A stretch of 64,000 nucleotides of DNA, taken from contig JACJVW010000002.1 in the NCBI GenBank assembly GCA_020637435.1, positions 107,161 through 171,160 on the forward strand. The letters run 5' to 3'. Under the pieces are notes generated by a model. That model was not told the DNA's origin, made no database searches, and was given only the letters and a program-made list of their open reading frames with translations. Positions 9,207-18,838 of this stretch are shown here, piece after piece. The position numbers and the translations under genes were made by a program. The number at the start of each line of letters is the position of its first letter. Position 1 is the first letter of the stretch. Source of the stretch: Candidatus Woesearchaeota archaeon. GTDB lineage: Archaea; Nanobdellota; Nanobdellia; Woesearchaeales; JACJVW01.

Positions 9207-10226
9207 ATGAAAAAGAAGCTGTTGATCGTATCGACCCTTATTCCACCGGTCGTAGGTGGCGCTGAGAAGATCGCTGCATCGCATGCAGCACTTCTCGCCA
9301 GGAGATTCGATGTGCATCTGCTTACTCTTTCACCCCATCCTGATCCGATACCGGGTGTCAAGATACACTCACTACCACAAAAACCTTTACCGACCCTCTA
9401 TTATTCATTCCAAGGAAAATCTGTAATTGATAGTCTTTTGGAGAGGGAGCATTTTGATTACATCCATTCACACATGGCACTGCCATGGGGATACGTTCTG
9501 CGAAACGCAAAAGCCAAAAAAGTCATTACTCTGCATGGTTGCGAATACATCCATAAGGACTTGCTCCACTATGTATTTGTCAAGCAGGCATTCAAGCACG
9601 CTGATGCAGTCATTTCGCCAAGCAGTTGGCTAGCAGAATACGTAGAAAATAGGTATGGTCAGAACTGTATAGTCATCCCAAACGGCATCGACACAAAAAT
9701 ATTCAGAAGACTAAGCACGTACAGATCTGCACATACCGTATTTTATGCAGGTAGATTGCTGCGCGAGAAAGGGATCCTTGAACTGTTAGAATGTGCTAAA
9801 AGGTTTCCAGAAATAAACTTCAGGTTTGCAGGTATGGGCCCCCTTGAGCCGTCCATCGACCTGGATAATACCGAACTGCTCGGCACACTTAGCCCAGAAG
9901 GACTAGTAAAAGAATATAACAAAGCCACGGTGTGCATCTTCCCATCCTATAGGGAGAATTATCCTACAGTCGCTTTGGAGGCGCTCTCATGCGGTGCGCC
10001 CGTTATCGCCTCCAGGACCGGGTTCTCTGAGATAGTTGAACATGAACGCACTGGACTCATCCTTGATACTGTGGCGCCTGATGAGATAGAGCGTGCACTG
10101 GATAGGTTGCTTACGGACAAAAAGCTCCAGCGTCGTTTCGCCAAAGACATACCAAAAAAAGCTCAACGCTTCAGTGCGAAAGCCATGGCCGATGATTACG
10201 CCAAAGTGTATGCTTCGTTGCGATAG
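9207..10226 (+). CDS. GT4-family glycosyltransferase
   Basis: A 339-residue GT-B enzyme with acceptor loop PPVVGGAEK (13-21), FYAGRLLREKGI in the donor domain and the E-x7-E pair E250/E258. It is shorter than the other two GT4 enzymes here. It stands alone on the plus strand between divergent and convergent minus-strand genes, and its 3' end overlaps the GT-C-like gene by 31 bases. Confidence 0.9.
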   Translation: MKKKLLIVSTLIPPVVGGAEKIAASHAALLARRFDVHLLTLSPHPDPIPGVKIHSLPQKPLPTLYYSFQGKSVIDSLLEREHFDYIHSHMALPWGYVLRNAKAKKVITLHGCEYIHKDLLHYVFVKQAFKHADAVISPSSWLAEYVENRYGQNCIVIPNGIDTKIFRRLSTYRSAHTVFYAGRLLREKGILELLECAKRFPEINFRFAGMGPLEPSIDLDNTELLGTLSPEGLVKEYNKATVCIFPSYRENYPTVALEALSCGAPVIASRTGFSEIVEHERTGLILDTVAPDEIERALDRLLTDKKLQRRFAKDIPKKAQRFSAKAMADDYAKVYASLR

Positions 10227-11914
10227 ATCTGTACTTCCCCGTTATCATACACAAGTTCTACACTGCTCTCCTCAAGAGTACTTCTGTATTGATCTGAAAG
10301 TGGTTGACCGAGCAGAAAGCTCTCAAGTCGGTACATATCATCATATACGACAATATACTCGATCTTGTCAGTCTTTTCAGTATGTTGATAATAGCCGAAT
10401 GTATATGCTTCGCTCAGGAAATTATTGATGCTTTTAGGATCACTCAGTGAGAAGAAATCTCGCGCAAACCCTTCTGTAAGAACATGGTATCTGAAATGTC
10501 CCCCGTAAATATCGAACACAGTGATATCACCAAGTATGAAAGCATCCGTCCTGTCATGCTCAGCAAGCCAAACCGCAGAAGCATACAACGCCTCATCCTT
10601 AACATCTCTAAATTCAAGTACGACAGGCGCATCCCTGCTCGCCAGAGCGGCACCATAACCAAGAGTTACGCTTCCTGCAACATAGATGATGAACAGACCC
10701 GCCAGTACATAGCGAAGGTAAGTATCATCTTTTAGCAACATGACAGTCTGAGTCGCATGGAGGATGATAGGCAAGCTGACCAGCCAAAAGACAATGTGAG
10801 CAATGACCACCCAACTGGTACTCAGCAGTACGATGCTGATGCAGTATCCTCCAAGACCTATCAAGGTAAGATAACCAAGGAAAGAATGCGCTCTGGTACG
10901 AAGAATATGATAGATGCTGTATAAGCTCAAAAGGAGTAGACCTATCTGTGAACTGATGACAAGCGCGGTCTCAAACCAGGTATTGATATGGACCGTCTCG
11001 CCGATGACCTCTGAACTCCCGGTAAGGAATGAAGCAAGGACACCAACAAGATACGCAAGATCTTTCTCTACAAGGACATGTGCAAATCCGTAGTTCCAGA
11101 GCATGATGAGTGACATATAGTATGCCAGATAGATCAGCTGATGACCCTTGTCCCTGACAAATAGGATAGAGCCACCTATGAAAATCGCGTAAAGATATGA
11201 AACGCTGTGATCAGCAAGTACGATGAGCGGTGATATGATGTACAGCATCATTAGAAGACGTCTCTTATGTTCACGAAAATACCGGATCATGATGATAAGG
11301 GCGAAGATTACGATGATGGCTGCGATAAACCTTCGAGATATGCTCATGAAGAATAGACGTGGCGAAAAAAGGAAGATGACCATTGAGATGAACGCATGCT
11401 CAGGATCCTTCACAAGATTTTTTATGATTGCATAGACACCAAGAACAAACACTACACGCAGCATGAAGATAAAAATGTATTTTGATAGGAAGAATGGTGA
11501 CAACCCTGTAGCTTCGCTTAGGAAAGCGAGCGTCAGATGCATGACAGGATTATACCCGTAGTAGTTCTCAGCGAATCCAGCCCCAAGAGTGGGATCCCAC
11601 AATCCTTCTTCAGCGAAGATCTCAGCAAGCTGAGACTCAAAGATTTCATCCCTCTCAAGATTCCATATATCTGCATAGGTAAACACTGATACAAACGTTA
11701 GACCTATTTCAGCAAGGACGATCGCATAAATTTTCCATTCCTTTTTCGCAAAACTAAGCGTATGCAAAGCAAGTCCGATGATAAGGAACCAAAAGAGGAA
11801 TACCGGAGCACCTTCTGTGCGCGAGATGGAGAACACGAGCAGTGTAAGGACTAGGAGAAATTGTGTGATAACCGGCCCCATTACGGACCATCCAGGAATC
11901 TTCACACTGCTCAT
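10196..11914 (-). CDS. Multi-spanning membrane protein, GT-C-like glycosyltransferase
   Basis: A 572-residue membrane protein with about a dozen hydrophobic segments followed by a soluble C-terminal domain of roughly 120 residues. The loop after the second helix pair carries ERDEIFESQLAEIFAEEG and later ENYYGYNPVMHLT, the acidic-loop arrangement of GT-C enzymes that use lipid-linked sugars. I chose the ATG at 11914, which overlaps the stop of the flippase by ATGA; the longer frame has no coding character before it. Transfer of a sugar from a polyprenyl donor outside the membrane is the likely role. Confidence 0.75.
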   Translation of the reverse strand: MSSVKIPGWSVMGPVITQFLLVLTLLVFSISRTEGAPVFLFWFLIIGLALHTLSFAKKEWKIYAIVLAEIGLTFVSVFTYADIWNLERDEIFESQLAEIFAEEGLWDPTLGAGFAENYYGYNPVMHLTLAFLSEATGLSPFFLSKYIFIFMLRVVFVLGVYAIIKNLVKDPEHAFISMVIFLFSPRLFFMSISRRFIAAIIVIFALIIMIRYFREHKRRLLMMLYIISPLIVLADHSVSYLYAIFIGGSILFVRDKGHQLIYLAYYMSLIMLWNYGFAHVLVEKDLAYLVGVLASFLTGSSEVIGETVHINTWFETALVISSQIGLLLLSLYSIYHILRTRAHSFLGYLTLIGLGGYCISIVLLSTSWVVIAHIVFWLVSLPIILHATQTVMLLKDDTYLRYVLAGLFIIYVAGSVTLGYGAALASRDAPVVLEFRDVKDEALYASAVWLAEHDRTDAFILGDITVFDIYGGHFRYHVLTEGFARDFFSLSDPKSINNFLSEAYTFGYYQHTEKTDKIEYIVVYDDMYRLESFLLGQPLSDQYRSTLEESSVELVYDNGEVQIYRNEAYTLA

Positions 11915-13134
11915 GATCTCACCATGATGATCGTTCTGTATAGTGTCACAACTGCTACAAGCCCGTGTCCTAAAAGCCAGGCGTAGCCGACATAGATAAG
12001 GCCATACGGAAGCCACAAGACACACAGGATTAGTATGATAGAACTGATGGCAAACTGAGTGATAGCTACTTGCACTACTTTCTTCTTGATATTGCACATT
12101 GTCATATAGATAGCATTCACACTTTCAGGTAGCATGGCCAAAGCGAAGAGAAAGAGCAAAGTCGCCGCATCATCTGCATAATTCTTTCCAAAAATATGCA
12201 GCAGCAATTCCCCAAAGAAGTAGAGGAATACTACTCCACTGATGAGCAATGGATACAAAACCAGTACAGCTCTCCCCAGGCTTCTCTTCATAGTCGAGAC
12301 CCTGGCCTGAGATAGCATAGGGATAGTGATAGCGTTAGTCGCAAATCCAAGCAAACCTGCGATCATCCAGGTGATATAGTAGTACGCTGATTGCTCTGCA
12401 TCAAGTATTACTGCTATGATAAAAGGTAGCAGTAGTCGCGGAAGCATCTCAAAGAATTGAGCCAGATAATTGGCAAAGCCGTAAGGCATGATATGTGTGA
12501 GCACATCGATATGCAAAGTCAATCTAAAACGGGGGAGCATCGCAAGACCTATGAGCAAAGCGAATGCAGCACTGATCGTCCATGCGAGGTAGATGCCAAA
12601 ACCGCTCCAGGATATGAGCAGGAACAGCAGACAGATCTTAAGCACACTGAAGACCAGATTCTTTAATGCAAGTCTGGAAGATTCGTTGCGTGCGATAAAT
12701 ATTGAGTCTATCAATAAGAACAATGAATAGACGACGCTAAGCACGACGAACATTGACTGCGTCAAGATGGTATGGAATAGGAATGCCTGACCGCTAAGTA
12801 GCATATAGACAGTAAATATCGTCGCAATGACAAATGACATGATTGCCGTCATGCTTAAGGTCGTACCGATGATCCGGCTTTTAAGCTTCACACGTGGCAG
12901 AAAATAGATCATCGCAACATTAAGTCCAAGAAATGAAGCTATAGCGATAAGCTCCATGGCTGAGATGATGATAGTCGCATGACCTACATCATCAGCAGAC
13001 AATGAACGGGCAGCCAATGTCCAGAAGATGAATCCTAAACCAGCGGTAAGCACAGAGTTGGACATAAGCCAGAACGATTCCCGATAGTGTTCATGGCGCT
13101 CTAATCTTGACCTGATCCATGCTAAGTAGTCCAT
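11911..13134 (-). CDS. Polysaccharide/oligosaccharide flippase (Wzx-like, MVF superfamily)
   Basis: A 407-residue membrane protein with around twelve hydrophobic segments. The N-terminus is typical of the family: SVLTAGLGFIFWTLAARSL, then DDVGHATIIISAMELI and GLNVAMIYFLPR. It moves polyprenyl-linked oligosaccharides across the membrane. It is somewhat shorter than most Wzx proteins. It is translationally coupled to the GT-C-like gene by a four-base overlap. Confidence 0.88.
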   Translation of the reverse strand: MDYLAWIRSRLERHEHYRESFWLMSNSVLTAGLGFIFWTLAARSLSADDVGHATIIISAMELIAIASFLGLNVAMIYFLPRVKLKSRIIGTTLSMTAIMSFVIATIFTVYMLLSGQAFLFHTILTQSMFVVLSVVYSLFLLIDSIFIARNESSRLALKNLVFSVLKICLLFLLISWSGFGIYLAWTISAAFALLIGLAMLPRFRLTLHIDVLTHIMPYGFANYLAQFFEMLPRLLLPFIIAVILDAEQSAYYYITWMIAGLLGFATNAITIPMLSQARVSTMKRSLGRAVLVLYPLLISGVVFLYFFGELLLHIFGKNYADDAATLLFLFALAMLPESVNAIYMTMCNIKKKVVQVAITQFAISSIILILCVLWLPYGLIYVGYAWLLGHGLVAVVTLYRTIIMVRS

Positions 13135-13240
13135 ATAGCTAACTCCTGGCTGCCAATAGGCAAATTGTCATCACACAATAGGGGTGAAAACTTGCTCATA
13201 TTTAAAAGCCTTTTTATATTCAATAGGAATACCGCTTTCG

Positions 13241-14521
13241 ATGAGAGCAGATTTGCCAGTAAGAGGACCTATACTTACCATATTGCTTGTTTTTACTATC
13301 ATTAGCCTCCTCTTTTTTCACATCTCTATGCGAACGGAAAATGAGAACTTTGCAACAGACGATGAGCTGATATTACGATATGGCGCCAATGAAAATGACA
13401 ACTGGCACGGTTTCACCTACGATACCCTGCCTTCAATCTATCATCAAGATGCTGGAAGCAAATATATACGCGTCTGGATAAGTAGCCCCTCGTGGAGACC
13501 AAGTACCATACCAATAGATGAGAAAGGATACAACTTCAGATCATTGGACGACTACATCGCAAAAGTGATCGACACTGGAGCCACCCCCTTCATCGTATTC
13601 GCGCATCAGCCAGGCATCATAGGCAATGCGCATGGGGAACTCCCTCCAAAGGATCAATCATCGTTCATAGCTTACATAGATGCGGTAGCTGCACATTATG
13701 AAGAATGGTGTGTCCTTAAGGGTTGCGATCCGAACACCTGGTATTTTGAGATATGGAACGAGCCGTTCACCGATAATTGGTGGGAGACGCAACCTTCTGC
13801 ATACAGTCTTCTCTTCAATGCAGCTTCGCAAGCGTTGCACCAAAGGTTTCCAGACGCTAAAGTTGGCGGTTACACTCTTGATTTCTGCGCTTCCTGCGAT
13901 GATACGCCTTTATTGGCCTTCCTTGAACACAGCCAGCCTGACTTTATCTCTATTCATCAGTACGGCAACACAGCAGGCGCTGACAGTGAGCGGCAGAAGA
14001 TGAGCGATACAAAGGACCTCTACTACACGCAACCACAGCGTTTACGAAGCATCATGGACAGCTTTGACTCAAGCATGGAACTAATCATCTCCGAACTGAA
14101 TTCAGATTTCCGAGCTGAGTACATGCCAACACTTGATGAGCAATTCACAGCTGCATGGTACGCTTCGTCACTCATCTGGATGGTCAAAAGTCAGGCAGTC
14201 GACATTGAACTTTTCTACAGTGGAACATCGCTTCAGGATGATGGAGGATTCGGTATGTGGTCAAACACCTACCAGACCTATCCCATATTTGACAGCAAGA
14301 AAGATTTTGTAGCCGCACACCAGCCGGGTCAGAGCATCATGAGCATGACGCACGACAGCAGCATAGATGTCCTTGTCACAACCGAAGGTAGCACAGCGTT
14401 CATCACGGTCGTCAATAAGAAAAACACGCCAGTCGAAGCGACGCTCATCTTACAGGATCGTTCATCAACGATTGTTCTATCTGCTTATGAAGTACGTACT
14501 TGGTCAGAGACAATAGACTGA
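13241..14521 (+). CDS. Membrane-anchored GH39-like glycoside hydrolase
   Basis: A 426-residue protein with one N-terminal hydrophobic anchor (about residues 10-30) and an external (beta/alpha)8 domain. The acid/base glutamate is in the clan GH-A motif WYFEIWNEPF and a likely nucleophile glutamate in MELIISELNSDF. The best match by eye is the GH39/xylosidase type, but GH5-like families are possible. The ATG at 13241 is preferred over a GTG at 13184 because a TATTTAAAAG box lies at 13199-13208. In a glycan cluster it could trim or remodel the surface polysaccharide. Confidence 0.75.
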   Translation: MRADLPVRGPILTILLVFTIISLLFFHISMRTENENFATDDELILRYGANENDNWHGFTYDTLPSIYHQDAGSKYIRVWISSPSWRPSTIPIDEKGYNFRSLDDYIAKVIDTGATPFIVFAHQPGIIGNAHGELPPKDQSSFIAYIDAVAAHYEEWCVLKGCDPNTWYFEIWNEPFTDNWWETQPSAYSLLFNAASQALHQRFPDAKVGGYTLDFCASCDDTPLLAFLEHSQPDFISIHQYGNTAGADSERQKMSDTKDLYYTQPQRLRSIMDSFDSSMELIISELNSDFRAEYMPTLDEQFTAAWYASSLIWMVKSQAVDIELFYSGTSLQDDGGFGMWSNTYQTYPIFDSKKDFVAAHQPGQSIMSMTHDSSIDVLVTTEGSTAFITVVNKKNTPVEATLILQDRSSTIVLSAYEVRTWSETID

Positions 14522-14568
14522 CTTGCACAAAAGTAATATGTAAGAGACAAAGCTCTTCAGAGATAAAC

Positions 14569-14596
14569 CTTTATAAATCTCGGTTTGTTCTCACTA
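14569..14596 (+). promoter_or_regulatory. TATA box plus GTTCTCACTA box before the lipoprotein gene
   Basis: CTTTATAAAT at 14569-14578 and GTTCTCACTA at 14587-14596. The second box recurs at exactly the same distance from the TATA box before the gene ending at 20518 (see 21316-21343), so it may be a shared operator or initiator element. Confidence 0.6.
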
Positions 14597-14618
14597 AGTA
14601 GTTACAGGAGGCATCACT

Positions 14619-15263
14619 ATGAATAGACTCGAAAAAATCGCAATTATAGGAAGCGTCGCGGCTCTAGCCGCATGCAGTTCCACTCCCCAAAGAGATACAA
14701 CCAACGCTGTTTCTGGTCCAATGCCAAAAGTGTTCGACCTACAGCTGGAAACCGGCAAAGGTGCTGTCTACAACGGCGTAAAAGTCGGTGCGCAAGACGC
14801 AGGCAATGTACTCGTTCTTGATCTGGGAGTCCACTATAATGAACCTAAAGAAGAAGACCCAGAATACGGAAGAATTGACAAAGTCACTATCAAAGGCCCT
14901 GACGGCTATATAACAGACACATCCAGACTTGGAGCTCTTAACAGCACAGTTGGAAAACAGGTAACACCCCTAAGTAGCCTGCAGGAAGCTATGGCCTTCA
15001 AACCAGGTACAACCTCGGTCTATACGCTTGCACTAGGCGAAAACGGACCAGGATTCAAAGGATACGGCTGCGACTCATTTAGAGTTGAGTGGGCACCTTC
15101 AACCGGTCTTGCTGGCAAAGCTACCATTTTTGGTGAAGATGAAACCATCACACAGACCTACGGAGCAGACGGAAACCTTCTTGACAGCAAAGTTTCTGGC
15201 GCTGTTGAAGACAGGCCTATCTGTGAAAAAGCATATAAGCAGCAGCTAGGTATCAGGTGGTAG
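14619..15263 (+). CDS. Lipoprotein, paralogue of the next gene
   Basis: A 214-residue exported protein with a lipobox-like LAAC (C19) after a short hydrophobic segment, which suggests lipid attachment. Its C-terminal 130 residues align with those of the following gene: RIDKVTIKGPDGYITD, then S-L-x-x-A-M-A-F-x-P-G, then GCDSFRVEW and a final C-x-K-x-Y. Two conserved cysteines suggest a disulfide. The AGGAGG sits seven bases before the ATG. The function is unknown. Confidence 0.75.
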   Translation: MNRLEKIAIIGSVAALAACSSTPQRDTTNAVSGPMPKVFDLQLETGKGAVYNGVKVGAQDAGNVLVLDLGVHYNEPKEEDPEYGRIDKVTIKGPDGYITDTSRLGALNSTVGKQVTPLSSLQEAMAFKPGTTSVYTLALGENGPGFKGYGCDSFRVEWAPSTGLAGKATIFGEDETITQTYGADGNLLDSKVSGAVEDRPICEKAYKQQLGIRW

Positions 15264-15265
15264 AC

Positions 15266-16324
15266 ATGGAACGACTAGAACAGATAGCTCTTGCAGCCTC
15301 TATTGCTCTTGCATCCGCAACAGCAATGGCTGGTGCGCCAAACAATTGTGATGACCCTTTTTATCAGAATAGAATCAAACAGAATTCAACCTGGGTTACG
15401 CCAAATGGAAATCCTACCGGTATCAGGAAAGGTCCCGTTGCTGACGAAACCAAATACTTTCTTGAGGATGTTGCAACCTGTGAATTGGATGCAAAAGACC
15501 CTGTAGCACTCATCGCTAGAATGATGTCAGGAAACGCCAACGGCACTGCAAAACTTGCAGACGGTAAATTCACAACCGACCTTGGCTACGACCTTGATGC
15601 ATCAAGTTTCGGTATGAGCTCAGGCAAGGGTACAAGCACAACCTACGCAGTCTCCACAAAAAGACCAGCAGGTGCACAAGGTGAATTTACTGCAGACATC
15701 TTCGTTTTCCAAAAGAATGATGGTTCAGATGGCTATGCGGCACTATGGGAAATCTGTGGAAACATGGGAGCAGTAACTCCTCTAAAGAAAGAGACTGGGG
15801 ACTTTGACTTTGTAACAGAACCAGGTTACCGTTCAAGCAGAGTGCAGTTCTCCGAACACATGGGTTGCAAAGGCGCAGGACCAACTGTAGCCGTAATTCC
15901 TGTTGCAGCAAAATACAATACCAGACTTGGTGAAGGACCGCAATACGCAACCATCGACAATGTTGGCGTACTCACTCCCGAAGGAAAAATTACTGATGAA
16001 GGCGCCTTGTCAGCTCTTGAAACTATTCAGGGCAGCAAAGTCGAACCGTTCATGAGCCTGCCTCGAACCATGGCATTCCAGCCAGGCTACACAGAAGTGC
16101 ACACCAGCGTTACAGGCAAAAATGGTCAGGGAGACGAACTGGAAAAATGCGATGCGTTCTCAGTGAACTTCACTCCTGGCAAATACCGAAGCGGGGAAGT
16201 AGTCATCAAGACAAGAGATGCTACCACCACGCAGAAATTCAGTGAACTCGGTGTCCTGCAGAGCGCTACAACCACCGGTCCCAGCGCAGACGCACCAGAC
16301 TGCAATAAGTTCTATAATTTTTAG
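15266..16324 (+). CDS. Secreted protein with two diverged copies of an unknown domain
   Basis: A 352-residue protein with a signal peptide cleaved near AMAGA. The C-terminal half (from ATIDNVGVLTPEGKITD to the end) is homologous to the preceding lipoprotein: MSLPRTMAFQPGYTEVHTSV, KCDAFSVNF and a terminal C-x-K-F-Y. The N-terminal half has a partly similar layout and may be an older copy. The ATG at 15266 is preferred, with AGGTGG five bases before it; a GTG at 15257 is less likely. It is in an operon with the lipoprotein. No enzyme motif is seen. Confidence 0.75.
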   Translation: MERLEQIALAASIALASATAMAGAPNNCDDPFYQNRIKQNSTWVTPNGNPTGIRKGPVADETKYFLEDVATCELDAKDPVALIARMMSGNANGTAKLADGKFTTDLGYDLDASSFGMSSGKGTSTTYAVSTKRPAGAQGEFTADIFVFQKNDGSDGYAALWEICGNMGAVTPLKKETGDFDFVTEPGYRSSRVQFSEHMGCKGAGPTVAVIPVAAKYNTRLGEGPQYATIDNVGVLTPEGKITDEGALSALETIQGSKVEPFMSLPRTMAFQPGYTEVHTSVTGKNGQGDELEKCDAFSVNFTPGKYRSGEVVIKTRDATTTQKFSELGVLQSATTTGPSADAPDCNKFYNF

Positions 16325-16389
16325 ATTTCGTTCATTATTTTTTCTTCGATACAGAATCAAAAAGTACACTGTCAGGCAAAATTGATACC

Positions 16390-17133
16390 TTATACAGACT
16401 CGTGCAGATGTAATTCATGAGTCCTTGATACTTTGTGCGGTACCCAGAACAAGTACCTAGCCCAGGCACGTAAGATGCGCAGACCATCTTTCAACGGATG
16501 CAGACTAGAGTGTCCTTCACGCGGATGGTAAGAGATGGGCACAGAATAGCATGAGAATCCGATGCGAGCCATCTTGGCGATCATCTCCATCTCCAGGGTA
16601 AATCCTTTTGATTCGATGTAATCTGCAATCGTATGCACCACTTCTGCTTTCCACGCAAAATAGCCGCTGCAGACATCCGTCACATTCGTTTGGTAACCAA
16701 CACGAGTGATAAAAGTAAAAAGCCAGTTTCCCACTCTGTTAAGCGCCGGCAACGCGTTCTCATTTATTCTACCCTGAAGACGGGTACCGACGATGACATC
16801 AGCAAAATCACTGTCGAGCGGCTCAAGCATTCTTGGAAGTTCAGTGATATCGTATGAACCATCACCATCGAGCATCACTACGTAATCAGTACTCTTTGAA
16901 ACACTGCGAAAACCGCTCACCATGGCAAATCCCTTGCCTTGACGACGTTCATCAATAACTTTGACACCTTTTTCCCTTGCTATGGCACGGGTGGCATCTG
17001 TAGAATTGTTATCAATCACTGTAATCGTCACATAATACATACCTTTGGCAGCGAATTCTCTGATATGATCGATAAGCTGGCCTATACTATCTGCTTCATT
17101 GAAGCAGGGTAGCAGGATATGTACCTTCTTCAT
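16390..17133 (-). CDS. GT2-family glycosyltransferase, dolichol-phosphate mannosyltransferase-like
   Basis: A 247-residue GT-A enzyme. It shows LLPCFNEADSIGQLI, IDNNSTDATR, the KGFAMVSGF donor segment and the DxD region VMLDGDGSYD, as in polyprenyl-phosphate sugar transferases. No C-terminal membrane helices are present. It probably charges the polyprenyl carrier with a hexose for the GT-C-like enzyme of this cluster. A CTTTTAATACC box lies about 25 bases before the ATG on the minus strand. Confidence 0.85.
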   Translation of the reverse strand: MKKVHILLPCFNEADSIGQLIDHIREFAAKGMYYVTITVIDNNSTDATRAIAREKGVKVIDERRQGKGFAMVSGFRSVSKSTDYVVMLDGDGSYDITELPRMLEPLDSDFADVIVGTRLQGRINENALPALNRVGNWLFTFITRVGYQTNVTDVCSGYFAWKAEVVHTIADYIESKGFTLEMEMIAKMARIGFSCYSVPISYHPREGHSSLHPLKDGLRILRAWARYLFWVPHKVSRTHELHLHESV

Positions 17134-17217
17134 AAGAGTGCGTGAAACTGGAGGGTATTAAAAGGATTATTATACTGCAGGCAATAGTTACTATTACAAA
17201 GAGACAACAAAAGAAAC

Positions 17218-17227
17218 CTTTATAAAG
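17218..17227 (+). promoter_or_regulatory. TATA box (CTTTATAAAG)
   Basis: The box is 27 bases (centre to start) before the ATG at 17249, which fits a transcript with almost no leader. Confidence 0.65.
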
Positions 17228-17248
17228 CAAGTCCTAACCACCAAACAT

Positions 17249-17578
17249 ATGTTCCGTGCAATAATGATTGGGGTGGTCCTATTGGTCAACCTTATGTTAT
17301 TGCCATACCTTTTCTCTGGCTCAGACAAAGAGATTATCGAACTAAGCTTTGAGCATGTACCAAATGTTTCAGGAGCCAATGCAGAATTCACATTCACCGT
17401 AGATGCAAGGCATCCGCAGGATTATGTCGTCGAACTTGACGGGGTTCCCATCGCTATAGGTACAACTGCAACCGATGTGCTGGTTGGTACGGAGATACAA
17501 AGCCCTGGGACGCACCGGATAGACATCTATCTGCCTGATTCAGGCCATCACATATATGCCGAGGTGATCGTCATATGA
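17249..17578 (+). CDS. Small membrane-anchored protein with external beta domain
   Basis: A 109-residue protein with an N-terminal hydrophobic segment (residues 4-23) and a beta-sandwich-like external part (FTFTVDARHPQDYVVELDG, ending in short strands). No family recognised. It overlaps the next gene by ATGA and heads a four-gene operon ending in the membrane-methyltransferase fusion. Confidence 0.65.
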   Translation: MFRAIMIGVVLLVNLMLLPYLFSGSDKEIIELSFEHVPNVSGANAEFTFTVDARHPQDYVVELDGVPIAIGTTATDVLVGTEIQSPGTHRIDIYLPDSGHHIYAEVIVI

Positions 17579-17862
17579 TCCTCGGACTATTGCTGTTAAT
17601 AGTGTTGTTTTCGATCATCTGTCTCCCCGGTTATTTAGTTATCCGTCTCATCACCGATGTATTCTCAAAACTTGAGTTGGTCATCGCCGTATTTGTGATA
17701 GGCATCATAAACATGGTCATAGGTACATTCTTATTGACACTTCTCCACGAAATGACCGGTGGCATCAATGCTCTCAACCTGTGGATATATGCAATTATTG
17801 TAGCAGTCATTATGGAATTGATTTATCTGAAAAATGAACACAAAGATACTCCAAACGCTTAA
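17575..17862 (+). CDS. Small three-helix membrane protein
   Basis: A 95-residue protein made almost wholly of three hydrophobic segments with a short charged tail (YLKNEHKDTPNA). It resembles DUF1616-like or surface-glycan membrane proteins only in layout. It overlaps both neighbours (four bases before, 29 after), so it belongs to the 17249-20517 operon. Confidence 0.6.
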   Translation: MILGLLLLIVLFSIICLPGYLVIRLITDVFSKLELVIAVFVIGIINMVIGTFLLTLLHEMTGGINALNLWIYAIIVAVIMELIYLKNEHKDTPNA

Positions 17863-18838
17863 AGAGATCAAGACCCTACAAGTGGAATGGGATAGACTTA
17901 AGCAGTTCTCATACTTTCAATCCTTCGAATTTAATTACACCCTCTTAAGCGCTACTAAAAGGAACCCTTACGTAATTGCCGTCATAGAACATGAACACAT
18001 AATCGCCATAGCGCCGTTCTTCAAAGATCGCAACAGACTTAGGTTTATAGGAGAACCTTTCGCTGACAGCAATGATATACTGATGCTTAATGAGGATGCG
18101 CGGGTGCTTAAAGCCATTGCGCAAATATGCACACGGCATAATCTTAAGCTGGAAGAAGTTCCAAAAAACAGTTTCGCGTATGGTTTGCTGCAGCATCTTC
18201 CACAGTGGAAAAGCCACAAATATTTCTGCAATGAAGTAGTCTATGCTCCTCAGAAAGAAGTAGACACAGATAAGCGGGATATGGTAAGACGCATAAAAGC
18301 TATCGAGAAAGAAGGCAGACTTTTAACGGATCGTGTACAAAGCGGCAAGAAAAAAGCCATGAACCTGATCATAAAATGGCATCGCAAAAGATGGCACAAA
18401 GATTACATGCCAAGCATGTTTGACGATGATCGCATCGCTGAAACGTTTAGAAAACTCTGTGAGGATGACCGCATGGGTCTCTGGCTAGTCTACCAGAACG
18501 AAAATCCGGTCGCAGGCATGTTCGGGTTCTACCACGGCAAGGCATTCTTTAATTTCTGTCACGCATATGATCTGAGCATCAATGGAATAGGAAATATTTC
18601 CCAGAAATTATTGCTTGATAATATAGGCGAAGTTGCATATGTTGACATGGGTCGCGGTGTAGAGGGTTATAAGTTACGCTTCATGCAAGGAATCAGGCAC
18701 AATTACGGCATAGCGTACTACACTAATCCTATCAGCAACCTCTTGGGAAGTATAATCCATAAGATCAAAGGAAGCATCATCAAAAACAGGAGACTGCATA
18801 AACAGATAACTGAGACGAAAAGGAGACTAAGATGGTGA
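17834..18838 (+). CDS. FemAB/GNAT-fold transferase
   Basis: A 334-residue homologue of the gene at 6969-8084. It shares the YFQSFEFNYTLL opening, HIIAIAPFF, GMFGFYHGKAFFNFCHAYD in the core and VDMGRGVEGYKLRF near the end. It has a basic C-terminal tail. A role in acylating a surface glycan is inferred from the cluster. It overlaps both neighbours, by 29 and seven bases. Confidence 0.75.
   Translation: MNTKILQTLKEIKTLQVEWDRLKQFSYFQSFEFNYTLLSATKRNPYVIAVIEHEHIIAIAPFFKDRNRLRFIGEPFADSNDILMLNEDARVLKAIAQICTRHNLKLEEVPKNSFAYGLLQHLPQWKSHKYFCNEVVYAPQKEVDTDKRDMVRRIKAIEKEGRLLTDRVQSGKKKAMNLIIKWHRKRWHKDYMPSMFDDDRIAETFRKLCEDDRMGLWLVYQNENPVAGMFGFYHGKAFFNFCHAYDLSINGIGNISQKLLLDNIGEVAYVDMGRGVEGYKLRFMQGIRHNYGIAYYTNPISNLLGSIIHKIKGSIIKNRRLHKQITETKRRLRW

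Noticed and set aside
11915..12097. Longer N-terminus for the GT-C-like protein (60 extra residues)
   Set aside because: The extension lies wholly inside the flippase gene in another frame, is rich in Cys and His without membrane character, and an ATGA overlap start is available.
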